From Ciona intestinalis (lineage: Eukaryota; Chordata; Ascidiacea; Phlebobranchia; Cionidae), in the NCBI RefSeq assembly GCF_000224145.3, contig NC_020170.2, positions 3,426,646-3,490,645 on the forward strand: DNA of 64,000 nucleotides, given 5' to 3'. Below are positions 52,301 through 63,790 of the stretch, piece after piece (the first letter of the stretch is position 1; each line of letters starts with the position of its first letter). The notes under the pieces were generated by a model. That model worked only from the letters and a program-made list of their open reading frames with translations. It did no database searches and was not told where the DNA came from. The position numbers and the translations under genes were made by a program.

Positions 52301-53687
52301 ATTACTGTTTTCTTTCCTACCTATCAAAAATAATTAAGAATAATATTTCCTAAAAAAAGTGTTTGTTTCTTTAGCAAGTGATTTACTCTCTATATACATA
52401 GTTTTTATTCAAGATATAATACACTACTTTACTAACCTGGTTAAGAACAGCTGTTACAGTGTCCGAAACATACACAACTTGACTTGAATCGCATGCTGTC
52501 ACAAATAAGAAACCGTCAGCAGCTTCAAGCACAAGATGTTTTAACTCCTGTTGAATCAAAGACAAATAAGTTACAAACAACAACAATAAAAACACGAACA
52601 AAAATCCATGTATTGTAATTAGTAAACTTATGTTTAAATTTAGACACATGGAAAGCTTGCATTTTAAATGACCTTTGAAAGAGTTTAAACCTGTTGTTTG
52701 AACAGTTAAAAAGAACAATTAGGCTACAACCAAAAATCCGAGTACTGTAGTTAGTAGTTTCTGTTTAAAAAGGAGCATACTACACTTCCATTTTTGCACT
52801 ACTTTCCACAGGGTTTTAACTTACTATATAACCAGTAATTTATTAAGTTTCCAGTGGGGCAAATCCTGTCATAAATCCTAGTACCCATGGCATGCCCCGC
52901 TGCAGGACCCACATAGAATAGACAAGGTGTTACTACCTGGTCAGTTAGAAATGATGGTTTATAATTGTTTTCTACACCCCCACCCATAGCTCCACGTAAT
53001 TGCTTCATATGAGACACAGCCATCCGTAGTATTGTCAACTTATCAGGTTTCCTACAAATGTAAAATATTAGTTAAAAATACGATTTTGTGTAAAATCACC
53101 AAAAAAATATTTTACATCAAAATGTTTTGTGAATTTATAATCTTTTATTTTAAGATGACAAAAAACTTTAAATAAAACACACGCCAGTACAAAAAGAGTT
53201 ATATAATCTTACGCATCTTACTTTTTCGATGAAAAAATTATTCTGCGACAAAAAAAAAGTTAAAAAAACATTACATACAACTTTACCTTGCAAGTGCACT
53301 GCATGTGGGCACCATGTCAGACAACTCAGTTATATAAGCCGTCATTTTATTCCGTCTTCTCCTCTCAATTTCTGAGTGGTTTTCCCGCGCAAACTTTTCC
53401 TTTTCCTTCTGCGACATATCGTCAAGTCCTTTGCTAAAAATCGGAAAAAAATCTTAAAGTGCGCTAGATAATTTTGCCGCAAACACCCACACTCTAACTG
53501 CTAGTAATAAATATAACCAACTAAATAACGAATGCATGATCATTAAGAATCATGCGCAGTCTGTCATTACGTGAAACATCAATCAAATATTTTAACACGT
53601 GCCACGATATTTTAAGTCTGCCATTTAATTGCTGGTATCCTGTATCGTATGAATGAGCAGTGACAAAAGTTCATGACATTACCTCAT
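46338..53687 (-). CDS. ARNT: Aryl hydrocarbon receptor nuclear translocator (class II bHLH-PAS)
   Basis: General dimer partner for class I bHLH-PAS factors (AhR, HIF, Sim types). Exons, right to left: 53687-53683 (start), 53433-53287, 53051-52937, 52547-52437, 51747-51645, 51298-51142, 50730-50541, 49526-49392, 49063-48968, 48568-48438, 47971-47856, 47625-47588, 47365-47263, 46964-46861, 46430-46338; phases all match, 547 aa. The bHLH (about 15-72) reads [20 protein letters not shown] and [18 protein letters not shown], diagnostic of ARNT rather than BMAL. PAS-A about 90-260, with [19 protein letters not shown] and [23 protein letters not shown] about 285-400, with [22 protein letters not shown] and [19 protein letters not shown] seven-glycine run interrupts the PAS-A linker. 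The C-terminal activation region is short (human ARNT is 789 aa) and Q/P-rich. An alternative first exon is at 53979. Confidence 0.95.
47763..47850 (-). repeat. SINE body fragment at the ARNT exon 11 donor
   Basis: acatggtaactcctaagcgg, gcacgaggtgtatgaaacag and acccgtgttata are family words. The fragment ends 4 bp inside the intron next to the 5' splice site of exon 47971-47856. Confidence 0.7.
49922..50090 (+). mobile_element. Degenerate MITE part in ARNT intron
   Basis: The left end ctgtggggtaagatg is clear; the interior keeps ttctttgtttactacagaat. The right end is not recognisable. Confidence 0.55.
51340..51485 (+). repeat. Minisatellite of about 28-bp units in ARNT intron
   Basis: About five irregular copies of a unit with atgt(t/g)a(g/a)aacag followed by (c/t)attgtatatgtc: starts near 51350, 51380, 51405, 51436 and 51465. 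Lies immediately upstream (in gene sense) of nothing coding; it is in the intron after the exon at 51747-51645. Confidence 0.6.
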
Positions 53688-53968
53688 ATTCCAGGCTTAT
53701 AATAACAACAGTAATATTTTAAATTAGTTATATTCAAAACAGATGCGAAAAGTCAGTAATGCATCGGTAAGTCGTTTTAAGTTCTAATTGGCAAAAAAAA
53801 TATATTTCTTAAAATGTGTAAACATGTGTGTATAGTTTATAGGCAACATTTTGATAAGCAAATTAAATATACATATTTAATTAAAACCAAAAGTATTGTA
53901 TATATATATAATATATTATATATGTTTAAATGATAAATTAATATAGGGCCTAGTGCCAAATAACTTAC

Positions 53969-53979
53969 TCAGAATCCAT
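53969..53979 (-). CDS. ARNT: Alternative ARNT first exon (coding part)
   Basis: ATG GAT TCT GA followed by a consensus donor GTAAGT. It exits in phase 2, exactly what the bHLH exon at 53433 needs, giving [12 protein letters not shown]. The other first exon at 53687-53683 (ATG AG|GTAATG) gives [10 protein letters not shown]. Both fit, and transcription from two promoters 290 bp apart is plausible. Confidence 0.5.
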
Positions 53980-55826
53980 ATTTCAGCAATTAAAGTAAGA
54001 TAAGATGCTTTTAGTGGCGGTTCAAATGTTACCAGTAATATAGCAAGATGATTAAAAGCCTCGTCCTCAGCAACTTAAATTTATAAACTTGAGGTATAAT
54101 ATATATCCGATTTTAGTACATAGGACTTGTATTGGAAACAGTATCTGTAGGAAACAACAATAAAAAATTTTTTACAATTTCGTTTATGTTCAGTTAGATG
54201 ATTACGGACAAAATGCACAATGAGGTAATCTGCATGTGTTAAAAAAGCGTTCGTAGCGTAAGTGTAAAAGGTTTCACACATAATACATTAAAAGTAAAGT
54301 TTATGCCATTTACATATATAAAAGAACTTAAAAGTTATCATAGGTTTTTGTATCTAATGTATTGATAGTTTATAAGCGTCTACAAATATTATAAATTATC
54401 TAAAATTACCAAACACTTTTTGACTCGTAGTTCGTAGTTATAATCAAATTATAGCAGCGGATTTAAACATAAAAAGTAACGGATATTATTATATTAATAT
54501 TTTGCAGTTTTGGAAAAGAGTGTTACAAAAAAATAAAACAACAACACGCAAAAATAAAAACAACTTTCAACAAAACAACCGGAAACAGAGAAATCTGCAA
54601 AATATTTATGATTTGATATTCCCCTTACTTGAAACTCACTACGTCACGCTTTTAGTACATTTTTCTCCCCTATCGATCGGTGATTTACGTTTTAGCAAAG
54701 AGATTAAAACCAATCTCTTTGGTTTTAGTGTGGCTTTGATCGAAAATACATAAACATTATTTATCTACACTTTGTTACTTCTGCCAAAAGCCATGCCGAA
54801 TTAGCGCATTGCTTTAGGCGCTCCAACAAACTTCTTATATTCCTTCATTGCTAAAGCAGGTTCGAAATCACCAAATTTTCGGCGGGTTTTGCCTAATCAC
54901 AAAATGCTTTATTCTTGGATTCGTAGGCGTAGAAAGGGCATGAAAACGAAGAGTAACAGGTTGTATTTTGTGCATAGATTATATATGTGGCTAAACATAC
55001 CACACGCCGAGATGGGTAACGGTTGTACATTATACATCGTTTGGTGTTTTATTTTAATTTTGTTTTTTTGAATGTTAGGCGCCTGTATCTTTTGTACTGT
55101 AACAATTAGTAGCATCAGTTATATCGCTAAATACACGAAGATTAATTGGTTATAAAAAAATGGCAACCGCGTGTAACGAAACACATAAATTAATATATAT
55201 ATATATATATATACTGTATTTACATTTATACGAGTTTATTGTGAACCCAAGTTATAGTTTACCGACGCCTTGTGGTGTATAATGTAATTATATGATCTGT
55301 TTACCTACTTTTATACGTTTAGGCAGCAGTCAACCATAGTACTTAAAATCAAATGCCTTGCGCAGGCAAAGACACCATTACGGACAAGCAAATGCTAATT
55401 AATCTCATTTATTATTGATGAACTTTCTCTTTAATTTGACGATAAGACAAAAAACATGAAACCTCCTGACGCAAGTAATTTGCAGACGTGTCGGTTTCGG
55501 GATGTTCATACCGAAAGCGCCTACTCTTTCCACTCGTTGTAATAACTGTTTCCGTTTACAATAAGGGATAATTTGCTTCCAGATCGATACGGTAGCTGTC
55601 ACTAAATACACCCCCCACATTCGTTATTGCTTCCTCCATCCACATGTGTTACATGCCAGACCCCGTGATGGTCCTCTGTTTGTACAAGTCCTGTTGAACG
55701 ACTCGTTTTGGGTGTAAGCTCGCGAAAGGGAGGACAAACATTTATTCTGATGAGGCCCCGCAGAAAAACGTAGCGAAAATTTCGGCAGTGGCCAGTTTGC
55801 TTGTTTTGTCAGTGGTATACGAAAGG
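53980..55826. other. Divergent spacer between ARNT and the GPCR
   Basis: No gene supported. Contains the hairpin at 54696-54721, a (TA)n run near 55193-55213, and an acceptor-like tract cttgttttgtcag ending at 55812, 14 bp before the GPCR start codon. Confidence 0.5.
54696..54721. repeat. Hairpin sharing the 21191 palindrome word
   Basis: Arms caaagagatt (54696-54705) and aatctctttg (54712-54721) with loop aaaacc. The first 16 bases, caaagagattaaaacc, are identical to bases within the palindrome at 21191. Confidence 0.75.
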
Positions 55827-58800
55827 ATGGGGAACTGCACTCTAAATGTTTCTATTTCGAATCCAACTGGTAAGTTAACTGTTTTTTTTATGCAGTTATA
55901 TATACTTTAATTGCATGCCTATAGTTTACGAAATATTTAAACGTATAAAACGTGCAAACTGCAAACATATACTGTGGGGTAAGATGGGACACATTTAGCA
56001 CACAATGTCCAAATATCCTGATCGTGTTTTAAACAATTACCAACGGTCTATATAAGTCGTGAGGATACGGTTTTATAATTCCTTGAATGTTTTTTGTTTA
56101 CTATCACAAGAGACGAGAAAATAGAATAAAAAAGTGACCCATCTTCCCCCATCCTACTATACAACATATAATTAAACAAACAACATTTTTTGTAATGCAG
56201 GAGTTACCAGTGAGGTATCGAACATTGTGATTACGTTTTTCATAGCATTGTTTATGCTGGTCGGTGTGACTGGCAACATTCTTACTATGGTGACTATTGG
56301 AACAAGCAAATCTCTTCATTCTGTATCTAACTTGGTCATATTCAGCCTATGTGTGTCAGATCTTACCTCAGCTGTCATTTGCTCGCCCTTGTGGCTCTAC
56401 AGACGAACATGGGGATTCGAAACTTGGAAGATGGGATCGTTTATGTGTAAGTGTGTATGTGTATTATATATATACTTTGTAACTTTACCGTAGAGTAACA
56501 AAATATCATCGCTGTTTAAATACGATGCAGCCTAAACAAAGAAATACTGGCTCAATCTTTAACGCCGCACTGAATGGCTGTTGAGTGTCTTGCTAAAGAA
56601 CACATACGCTTACAATGGTAGCAGCGACGAGCCTTGAACTCATTACTTCTGGGTTGCAGGCACTAACCACTTCTTTTGCACGGCACCGGTATATTTGTTG
56701 TCTTTGTCTGGTATTGACGTCATCTTATCTCTTTAGTGGCAAACCATAAATCTTCCGGTCTGATATTTTAATATGTCATCTATTTGTTTGATACGTGTAG
56801 CCGTAAACAAAACGAATAGATAACGTTAAATAAATTCGACCTTCGGTTTTTATGACGAAGCAGTAAAACCTCCAGTTCAATCAATACTACTTAGTTTTAT
56901 ATCTTTGTTGATCGGCAGATTATTATAAAGACACACTTTCTGAATAAAGTAGTTCTAGAATAATAGGCTATAAGATTGAATATTTATTTTTTGAAATGTC
57001 ATTTTTTAATTGATTCAATTTTCAATATGCTTGTAAATCTACCTTAAAAGAAAAAAATTAACCACAAAGTTAACGTGCTGGTAACTTGAAAGCGGATACG
57101 GGGTGAACAAGTTTTATCTATTTATTTATACTAATTTATCCGATAGTTATACGTACAACTATTTCCCGTGGGTCTATATATATATAGCCCTTAACGACTC
57201 TAATTTCCAGTGTTTTAATACCAAATTTTCTTCAGGTAAATTCTACTGGATTAGTGACTTTGCGACCAGCTATGTTACGTCATTACACATCGTTTCGTTC
57301 GCCGCTCTTCGATACATTGCTGTAAAGCGACCGTTTTGTGTAACGTCAATATCCAAACGACGAGTTTTGGCAGCCATCGTCGTATTTTGGGTGATTTCTA
57401 TTGCAGTGGCATTACCATTAGCAGTGTACATGGATGTGCGAGTTCGCAGAGGTATGGGAATAAAGAAATGAATGTAACTTATTTACCCGCGCGTGGCAGG
57501 CATCAACAACAGTCGTTACAACACGAGTGTCCTGTTTCGTACACCTGGTGCCCGCTTATGAATTACCACGTATGTAACTTTGTGAGTGATTTTTTATATA
57601 TTGCTGAAAAAAATGCCAACTAATTAGTGACCAGCACTAGGTTTGAGCAATTGCCTTTAGGTGTCTTTCCCACATACATACGTCCACAGTGATAGCAGTG
57701 AAGATGTAACTACATTTTTAGCATTTCAAACGTTAAATCCGCGAGACGACCTTAGGCCTTTTATTACAGCCATGAGGCACTTGCATGAAAACGTATAATA
57801 TATAATAGCACTGCAAATGCAAACCCTTTGTTGCCAACATTGTATTATTATTACCTATATAGGTTGGGGTAGGATGGTATACGTTTTCGTTCTACATTAT
57901 CTTTTTATTTGGGAGTAAACAAAGAATATTTACTGAATTATATAACCGTATTATATCACGACTCTAAAAAAGTGTTGTTAATTTGCAGAGCAAGAAGACA
58001 TCGGCATGAGTTGGCCTTCGTGTTCTATTATAGACGACGGGGACTGTTGTGTGGCAATGTATAATCTGTATATGAGTATAGTCAATCCGATTTTCTTCTA
58101 TTTGCCGATGGGAATTTTGTTCACGCTGTCTCTACTTATTATTACCGTTCTAAGCGAACGGAATAGGTAAGAAGGTTCATTGATGCTATGTACCTTAAAT
58201 GACAAATGAATGAATGTAGTTGTTTCATTTTGATGTGGCGGAGTAGAGACGGTCGTTACACCTCGAGTGTTGGTTGCACACCTTTAGCACAGAATATCCA
58301 AATATCCTGATCGTGTTTTAAACAGTTAACAACGGTCTATGCTCTATGGGAATCGGGAGGGTGCGATTTTATAATTCTTGACTGTGCTTATTTCTTGATT
58401 GTAACTGTTCCATTCTTACGTGGCGGAGCAGCGACAGGCGTTATACTTCGGGTGTTGGTTGCAATATTATATACATGATGCAGAACAAACAGTTTAGCAT
58501 ATGTCTGTGTTTTTCTACGCAAATCGTTGTTTTTACGTAATTACATCAAAGGCCACAATCTGTAAATTTTACAACCGGTAAAAAACATCAAACCATCGTT
58601 TGCCCGATAAAACATAATATTGCTTGTAAAATCACCATACAAACGAAAACCGAATTCATATTTTAGTGCAAACCTAATCTATGGTGTGTTATACCAACAT
58701 AAGAGATTGTCATTGTCAATGTAAATTTACATTATAAATATAGAAGCACTTCAATAATGTGGTATTGGTATAAGGATAAAAATACTTACGTCTCTTGATA

Positions 58801-59629
58801 AACACCAAACACACGAGGGAAATTCCCATATTTTGGTTTCTTGAGATAAAACGTAAGAGGAAACAGAAAGCAGTAGCAGTGGTGTATATAGATCTTTTTT
58901 TTTTCACAAACTTATTCAGCAATACTGACCTAAAGATTAAATATACATATTAATATTATTGTGCGAGTGCACGAATATGCAGCAGTGAATGCAGGTTATC
59001 AGATTTTTTTCATTTGTTCTAAATATGCAAAATCGTAAAATACGCAATATTTTTTCCGACAAATCTAACGCGCCTCCTTATTATAAAAGTAACGAATGTT
59101 ATCATCCGCTAGGTGGCGACGAGCAGCTTCTAACTTCTTGGACTGCGAGCACTACTCTCGCCACCTCGATACAATAAACCAGAGGCAACCGCCGTTGCCT
59201 GACGTGATTGCCCAAACCACCGACCCTGATAACGTGTTAGACGATGAAAACCGGAATGCAAGCAATGTACATACAACTCGGGCTCCCCAAATACGCACAG
59301 TGGCTTGCCCGAATCATACAGTTGCAAGACAAAACGTGAGCGATGCTCGGTACTACAGAGAAAGAAAAATATTCCTACAGTTGATTTTAATCGTGATAAA
59401 CTTCGTGATTGGCTATATACCGCTCACTGCATATCTTATGTGGACCACAGTTACACCGAAGTGCTCTAAGTCTGTACCTTATGCAACGGACTACTGGTTC
59501 GGTGTAGCCTCGTACCTCTGCTTACGTATAAGTGAATGTATGAATCCTGTTATGTATAACCTGGGTTCAACGAATATGCGCAAAGAGAGCCTCAGAGTTT
59601 TAAAAAGGGTATTTTGTTGTAAATCGTAA
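55827..59629 (+). CDS. Rhodopsin-class GPCR, peptide-receptor-like
   Basis: Exons 55827-55869, 56201-56446, 57236-57451, 57989-58166 and 59113-59629 join to 399 aa. N3 (NCT) and N7 (NVS) are N-glycosylation sequons. TM1 has GVTGNILTMV (N1.50), TM2 SLCVSDLTSAV (D2.50), C96 is the TM3 disulphide cysteine, and R121 lies exactly 25 residues on, as R3.50 should. TM4 has VVFWVISIAVALP, TM5 NPIFFYLPMGILFTLSLL, TM6 FVIGYIPLTAYLMW, and TM7 NPVMYN (NPxxY). The usual D/E of the DRY motif is replaced by leucine (LRY), and TM6 has IGYIP where most peptide receptors have a CWxP. ECL2 has SCSIIDDGDCC. The third loop is long and polar. The ligand cannot be told. The exon 5 acceptor (cgctag) was picked because its phase fits and it keeps the ORF open. 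Confidence 0.85.
55972..56159 (+). mobile_element. MITE copy in GPCR intron 1
   Basis: Clean copy of 188 bp: ctgtggggtaagatgggaca to acccatcttcccccatccta, flanked on both sides by TA (tata|ctgt ... acta|tac). Internal blocks atgtccaaatatcctgatcg and ggttttataattcctt. The best copy for a family consensus. Confidence 0.88.
56560..56688 (-). repeat. SINE-like element, tRNA-head half, in GPCR intron 2
   Basis: On the plus strand: gttgagtgtcttgctaaaga, acaatggtagcagcgacgag, ccttgaactcattacttctg and ggttgcaggcactaaccact. Read in reverse this is the A/B-box head. Confidence 0.75.
57466..57702 (-). repeat. SINE-like element, body with partial head, in GPCR intron 3
   Basis: atgaatgtaacttatttacc, gtcgttacaacacgagtgtc, cctggtgcccgcttatgaat, then aactaattagtgaccagcac and gcaattgcctttaggtgtct. 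Starts 15 bp after the exon 3 donor. Confidence 0.78.
57859..57988 (-). mobile_element. Truncated MITE running into the GPCR exon 4 acceptor
   Basis: Starts taggttggggtaggatgg, passes gggagtaaacaaagaat and gaattatataaccgtatta, and ends cgactctaaaaaagtgttgttaatt before tgcag|agcaag. The match to other copies (gttgttaattgtttaaa) runs to about 3 bp from the acceptor AG, so the exon 4 branch/pyrimidine region appears MITE-derived. Confidence 0.7.
58205..58470 (+). repeat. SINE and MITE fragments in GPCR intron 4
   Basis: A SINE head piece at 58205-58280 (aatgaatgtagttgtttcat, tggcggagtagagacggtcg), a MITE interior at 58283-58385 (tttagcacagaatatccaaa, gatcgtgttttaaacagtta), and a second SINE piece at 58395-58465 (acgtggcggagcagcgacag). 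The MITE appears to have inserted into the SINE, with the SINE words resuming on the far side. Confidence 0.6.
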
Positions 59630-61139
59630 TGTACTCAGTTATTTTTGTTTCTCTTCGTTTAGAAACGCGAAAAACAAAACGTCGTGTTACTTTTACACCT
59701 GAACATACATATTTCTTTGCTTTGTCTTATTATTAATAAGAATGATCGTGTTTATTGAGCAGAGTGTTGTTTTAACGAACATTATACACTAGTCACTACT
59801 CCTATCAAATGGATTCATAAATGTAAACGTGACTGCTCGTGTAAGTAAAGTTCTTTCCGAACAGGTTCAGACAGAACATGCAGCATACCAGTTTAAACGA
59901 TACGCCTTGTGCTTTACTGTAAAAAGCGGTTCAGCAGTATCGAAAAGAGTAGTTTTATGATGTTTGAGTTATGGGCCTGGATGTCTTTACGGTTTTCATT
60001 TTATTGGAATACGTTTTAAATTAAACCGGATGAATGCCATTAAATGGTACAGTTATGTTCGAAGAAAAGTATTGTATTTACGATGGAAAAAAGTAGCAGC
60101 ATTTCTACAGCGATAAAAGGCCTCATTTACGTTGTGACGAATCTATATGCCATCACTAACAAATATATGTTTGTGTTTGCCGTTGATTAGTTTGTTTTAA
60201 GTAGTAAGATTTCCGCTCAATTAGCCAGGAAAGCTCTTATGCCTGCATATGAGTAGCCTTCTTGAGCTGAAGAAATAGCCGCTGAGAGATTGCCTGTGGT
60301 CAAAAATAACACTACTATGTTCCATTCAATTACCCAGCCCATAAAACGAACGATTTAATGACCGTCTCCTTTAGCTCGTGGAGCAGTAAAGGCGATTCTT
60401 TAGGTTAGGAGCCACAGTAGGAGTTTGGCTATATGTTAGTTTCTTTTTATAATATTGTGCTTTCATTTTCATGTGAACCAAGGCGGAACAGCGAAGGAAA
60501 TATTCGGGCGGGTTTAAATATTACGTCACTATATGGATATGTATGGCAGTAGATCCTGGCAAATAATATAAACCATAATAAGGGAACTAAAACAAAAACT
60601 GCATAAAAATACGGCAACTGTGAACTGCAAACTAGTTAAAGTTAACTGGTGGTTAAGCGGTGCTACTAGAATATATACACTCATTAGCGAGTAACATGTT
60701 TTTTTGACCGATACAATGCGCTGAAACCGAGTTTTTGCCGAAACCCAGTGGTTGCGTGCGTTTTGAACACTAAGTTCCGCGGCGGATTGACAGTAGTGAA
60801 CACTAAATGGCGACATAACCGCAAGGTCTACAAATGGACCCGAGTAAATAAGGATAGGGCAAGGAGAAAAACGAAGATGGAAAAAAGGCGCCGATGTCAA
60901 GTGGAAATTGTGGCATCAATTTGAAACCATTTATCCGCCGGGCAGGATTTGAATTTGTTATTTTTTGTGTATGGTTGTGGACATCACGGTGTTGGTATGT
61001 GGATACCTTTGTTGCAAATATTTTATCGAAATCTTTTCTTTTTTGGAAATTCTGTTAAGAGCAAAATATGTTGCTTTGCATTTTCACCTTGGCGTCTTTC
61101 GCTAAGGGATTTAATGGAATTAGGAAAATTTAAAAGTTT

Positions 61140-61710
61140 TAAAAATTGATAACGTTCGGACAATCTCGCGTCGTTGTAAAGTCATTGCGCCATGCCAAAT
61201 GGGTCGCAACCACCATACACATAGTACTGTGTACGAATAGCCATGACGTATTGTTCGAAGACAATACGAAGCGAATGTGCGTGAATGCCCGTGTCGCTTT
61301 ATTCATTGTCCCTGTTTCTTTTAACGCGCAAGTCCCGCTCCGATACGGTCTGGTGCCCCATTGTAAAGAGCGAGCGGGCGAACGAAAAGAGAAGTTATGC
61401 GCCGCTTGCCCGAGGCTTATCGTGCGCTGTCCAATGAGAGCGCAGTCGATTTTAAATAGTACAGCTTGCCGAATGTAAATATGGAAGGGCGTGTTAGCGT
61501 AGCTTTTTACTTAATCTCCAAGCGATTTTTAGGATTTTGTTTCTTGTAATGACAGATATCGATTGATTTAAAAGATTCTATTTGTCTAAGGTTATTTTTC
61601 TTTCTTGATATTCAGCGCAATGTAACGGAATGCCGAAGCGGTAGTGGCGGAAATACGCGCTCGCCAACGGCCCATATCGATTAATGCAGGTATTCGATCA
61701 ACGAGACAGC
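61140..61710 (+). promoter_or_regulatory. CpG-rich candidate promoter
   Basis: Many CG dinucleotides (gttcggacaatctcgcgtcg, cgagcgggcgaacgaaaag, ttgcccgaggcttatcgtgc), a CCAAT in gtccaatgagagcg at about 61428, and a donor-like gcag|gtattc at 61689 that could end a noncoding first exon. The surrounding DNA is AT-rich. No transcription evidence is available. Confidence 0.35.
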
Positions 61711-61816
61711 CGTATAGATTTAAATGCAAACATTTGAACTCAGTTAACTGTGAAACTGCTTTAGAGTTCATACCTGTTCAAAATAGAACTATAGTTTAGA
61801 AATTGAATGAATGTAA

Positions 61817-61843
61817 GAATGAATGAATGAATGAATGAATGTA
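61817..61843 (+). repeat. (GAAT)n microsatellite
   Basis: About six uninterrupted gaat units, preceded by two imperfect ones at 61803 and followed by gtaattg. The same gaatgaatgtaa word begins many SINE copies, so it may be a SINE head end. Confidence 0.85.
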
Positions 61844-63542
61844 ATTGTACGGTATTATTCAATGTTTAAATAGGCGTATACATTTTGCTGAAATTGTTGA
61901 CTGTATTTAATATTTGTGAACAGTTTTATTTATAAAGTTTAGTAAAATAGACCTATAATTAATGTGGTAAGCGAGTTTATCCTTATTTGGGTATGTTATT
62001 GTAATATTGATTTTACAATGCTCTTAGTTGTTGTTATTAGTGTTTAGAATAGGTTATTGCATTTTCAAAAATAATATTGTATCTTTTAACTGATATTTTT
62101 CTATGCAAGTTCTTAAAATTTTAAGTTTTAATTGCACCAGACAGACATGTAATGTCTGTGCCAATTCTCCGTAATTAAACTCTGACGTTTAAGTGGTATT
62201 AAAACATTCTACTTTTCAATAATTATTGCGCCTAATATATAAAGTTTAATGTGTTTAGAAAAACAAAATCTGTGTGTTATTTTACTGTATATATAAGCGC
62301 TAAAATACTTTTAGTTTATATCATATAAGCCACAATTTTATCTCTCCTATGTTAACTTTTGTAAATGATTGATCTTCATTTGGTAATATTTAACTACTAT
62401 ACATGAATTGTATCGTTATATGAAAAGCCTATCCTATCATGTTTTCAATTGTCATAATTTAAGTTGCGTATTAATTTGGCATTTTGTCAAATATTTAAAA
62501 CCTTTGTTATATATGCTATTGGCAATGCAAAAAATACCAAATGTTGTTTTTTGGAGTTGCTATGTTCGTCTGTTAATATTAAACCACAGCATAGGTATTG
62601 CATTACGCAAACTTTTGAAACTGGTAACATCCTATGTTTTACCACCCTGTTTAAATCGGAAACCGCTTTTTCCCTGTTGATAGTGTTTATACAAATGAGC
62701 AAAGCCAAAGTATGCTGCATTTGCCACATTAATAAATGATGTTCGGCAGCTATGAGAGTAACTGCATTTTAATAACGCTACCCAAGATTTTGTCCAAAAT
62801 TTAAAAATGTTACGTCTATGTAGTATGTACTACAGGTAGCAAATTAACGTATATACTATACTGTAAGTAAATAGAGTAAGACATATTAATGCAAATATCA
62901 TGCAGGACATTAGAACTGACTCTATTCTGTTTAGATGCGAAACACATTCTGTTAAGCTATTCTTGTAAAAATTACTGAGCTGAAAATTTTCTTCTAAGTA
63001 AAGCGTTTGTGGCCAAAGTTCAAGTAAGTGTCATTTTGCCGAGTTTAAATGCAAACTATATTGTTTATGATTTGCAAATATGTCAATTTTGGTATTTATA
63101 TATAGGGTACCCCTCCTTCCCGAAATTTAACTGAAAAGCAGTTGGAAACTGCTATAACTGAGTTTAGCTATATCTTGACAGTTTTGGTTATTATTCAATA
63201 TTCGTAATATTATAACTCCTATTTTGTTGATCAATATTGGCATTGCTATCAAGATAAAACAGTATATATTATATATAACATTTAATTAAAGTTTTACGAA
63301 AGGCCAAGGTTTATTGTCCTTCTTATATTACCAGCCTGTCAATAACAATCTGATTGTAATCAAAACATATTGCCGTAGATTTCTTTGTTGGTAATGTTAT
63401 TACATATCACAAATATGCTATAATATCTTTATTATATAGGCTACCATGTAATAAGAGTCCATACATTGGGTTTAAAACAGTTTGGTAAAAAACATTTACA
63501 TTTTACAAGCTAAGACAACTCTTTTTTAAATTGCTTTTGCAA

Positions 63543-63790
63543 TGTAGTAACTCCAAACTGGCTGTTTTAGAATTTGAATGTGATTTAGGCTGGGTTTAAA
63601 TTGATTAGCCTACTGGTACTATGTCTGATTATAGTTTTAAGTGGTTTATATTTTATGTTGCATAGTAACTCTGCCCGTTTTAGAATTTAAATGTTTATTT
63701 TTTATTTTGGGTTGAGTTTTAATATGCTAGCTAACCTACTGGTATGGTTATAGTTTTTATTGGTTTGTATGCATTTTTTGCATAATATGT
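63543..63790 (+). repeat. Two diverged tandem copies of about 122 bp
   Basis: 63543-63661 and 63662-63790 share, in order: tagtaactc, ctg..cgttttagaattt(g/a)aatg, tgggtt.a.tttaa, (a/g)cctactggta, and ttatagtttt(a/t)..tggtttgta. Noncoding. Confidence 0.65.

Noticed and set aside
58989-59177. Alternative 5' extension of the last GPCR exon from an acceptor near 58999
   Set aside because: It runs in another frame to a stop at 59177 and would remove TM6 and TM7.
60529-60900. 123-codon minus ORF
   Set aside because: Codon pattern and composition look random; no partner exons or domain.
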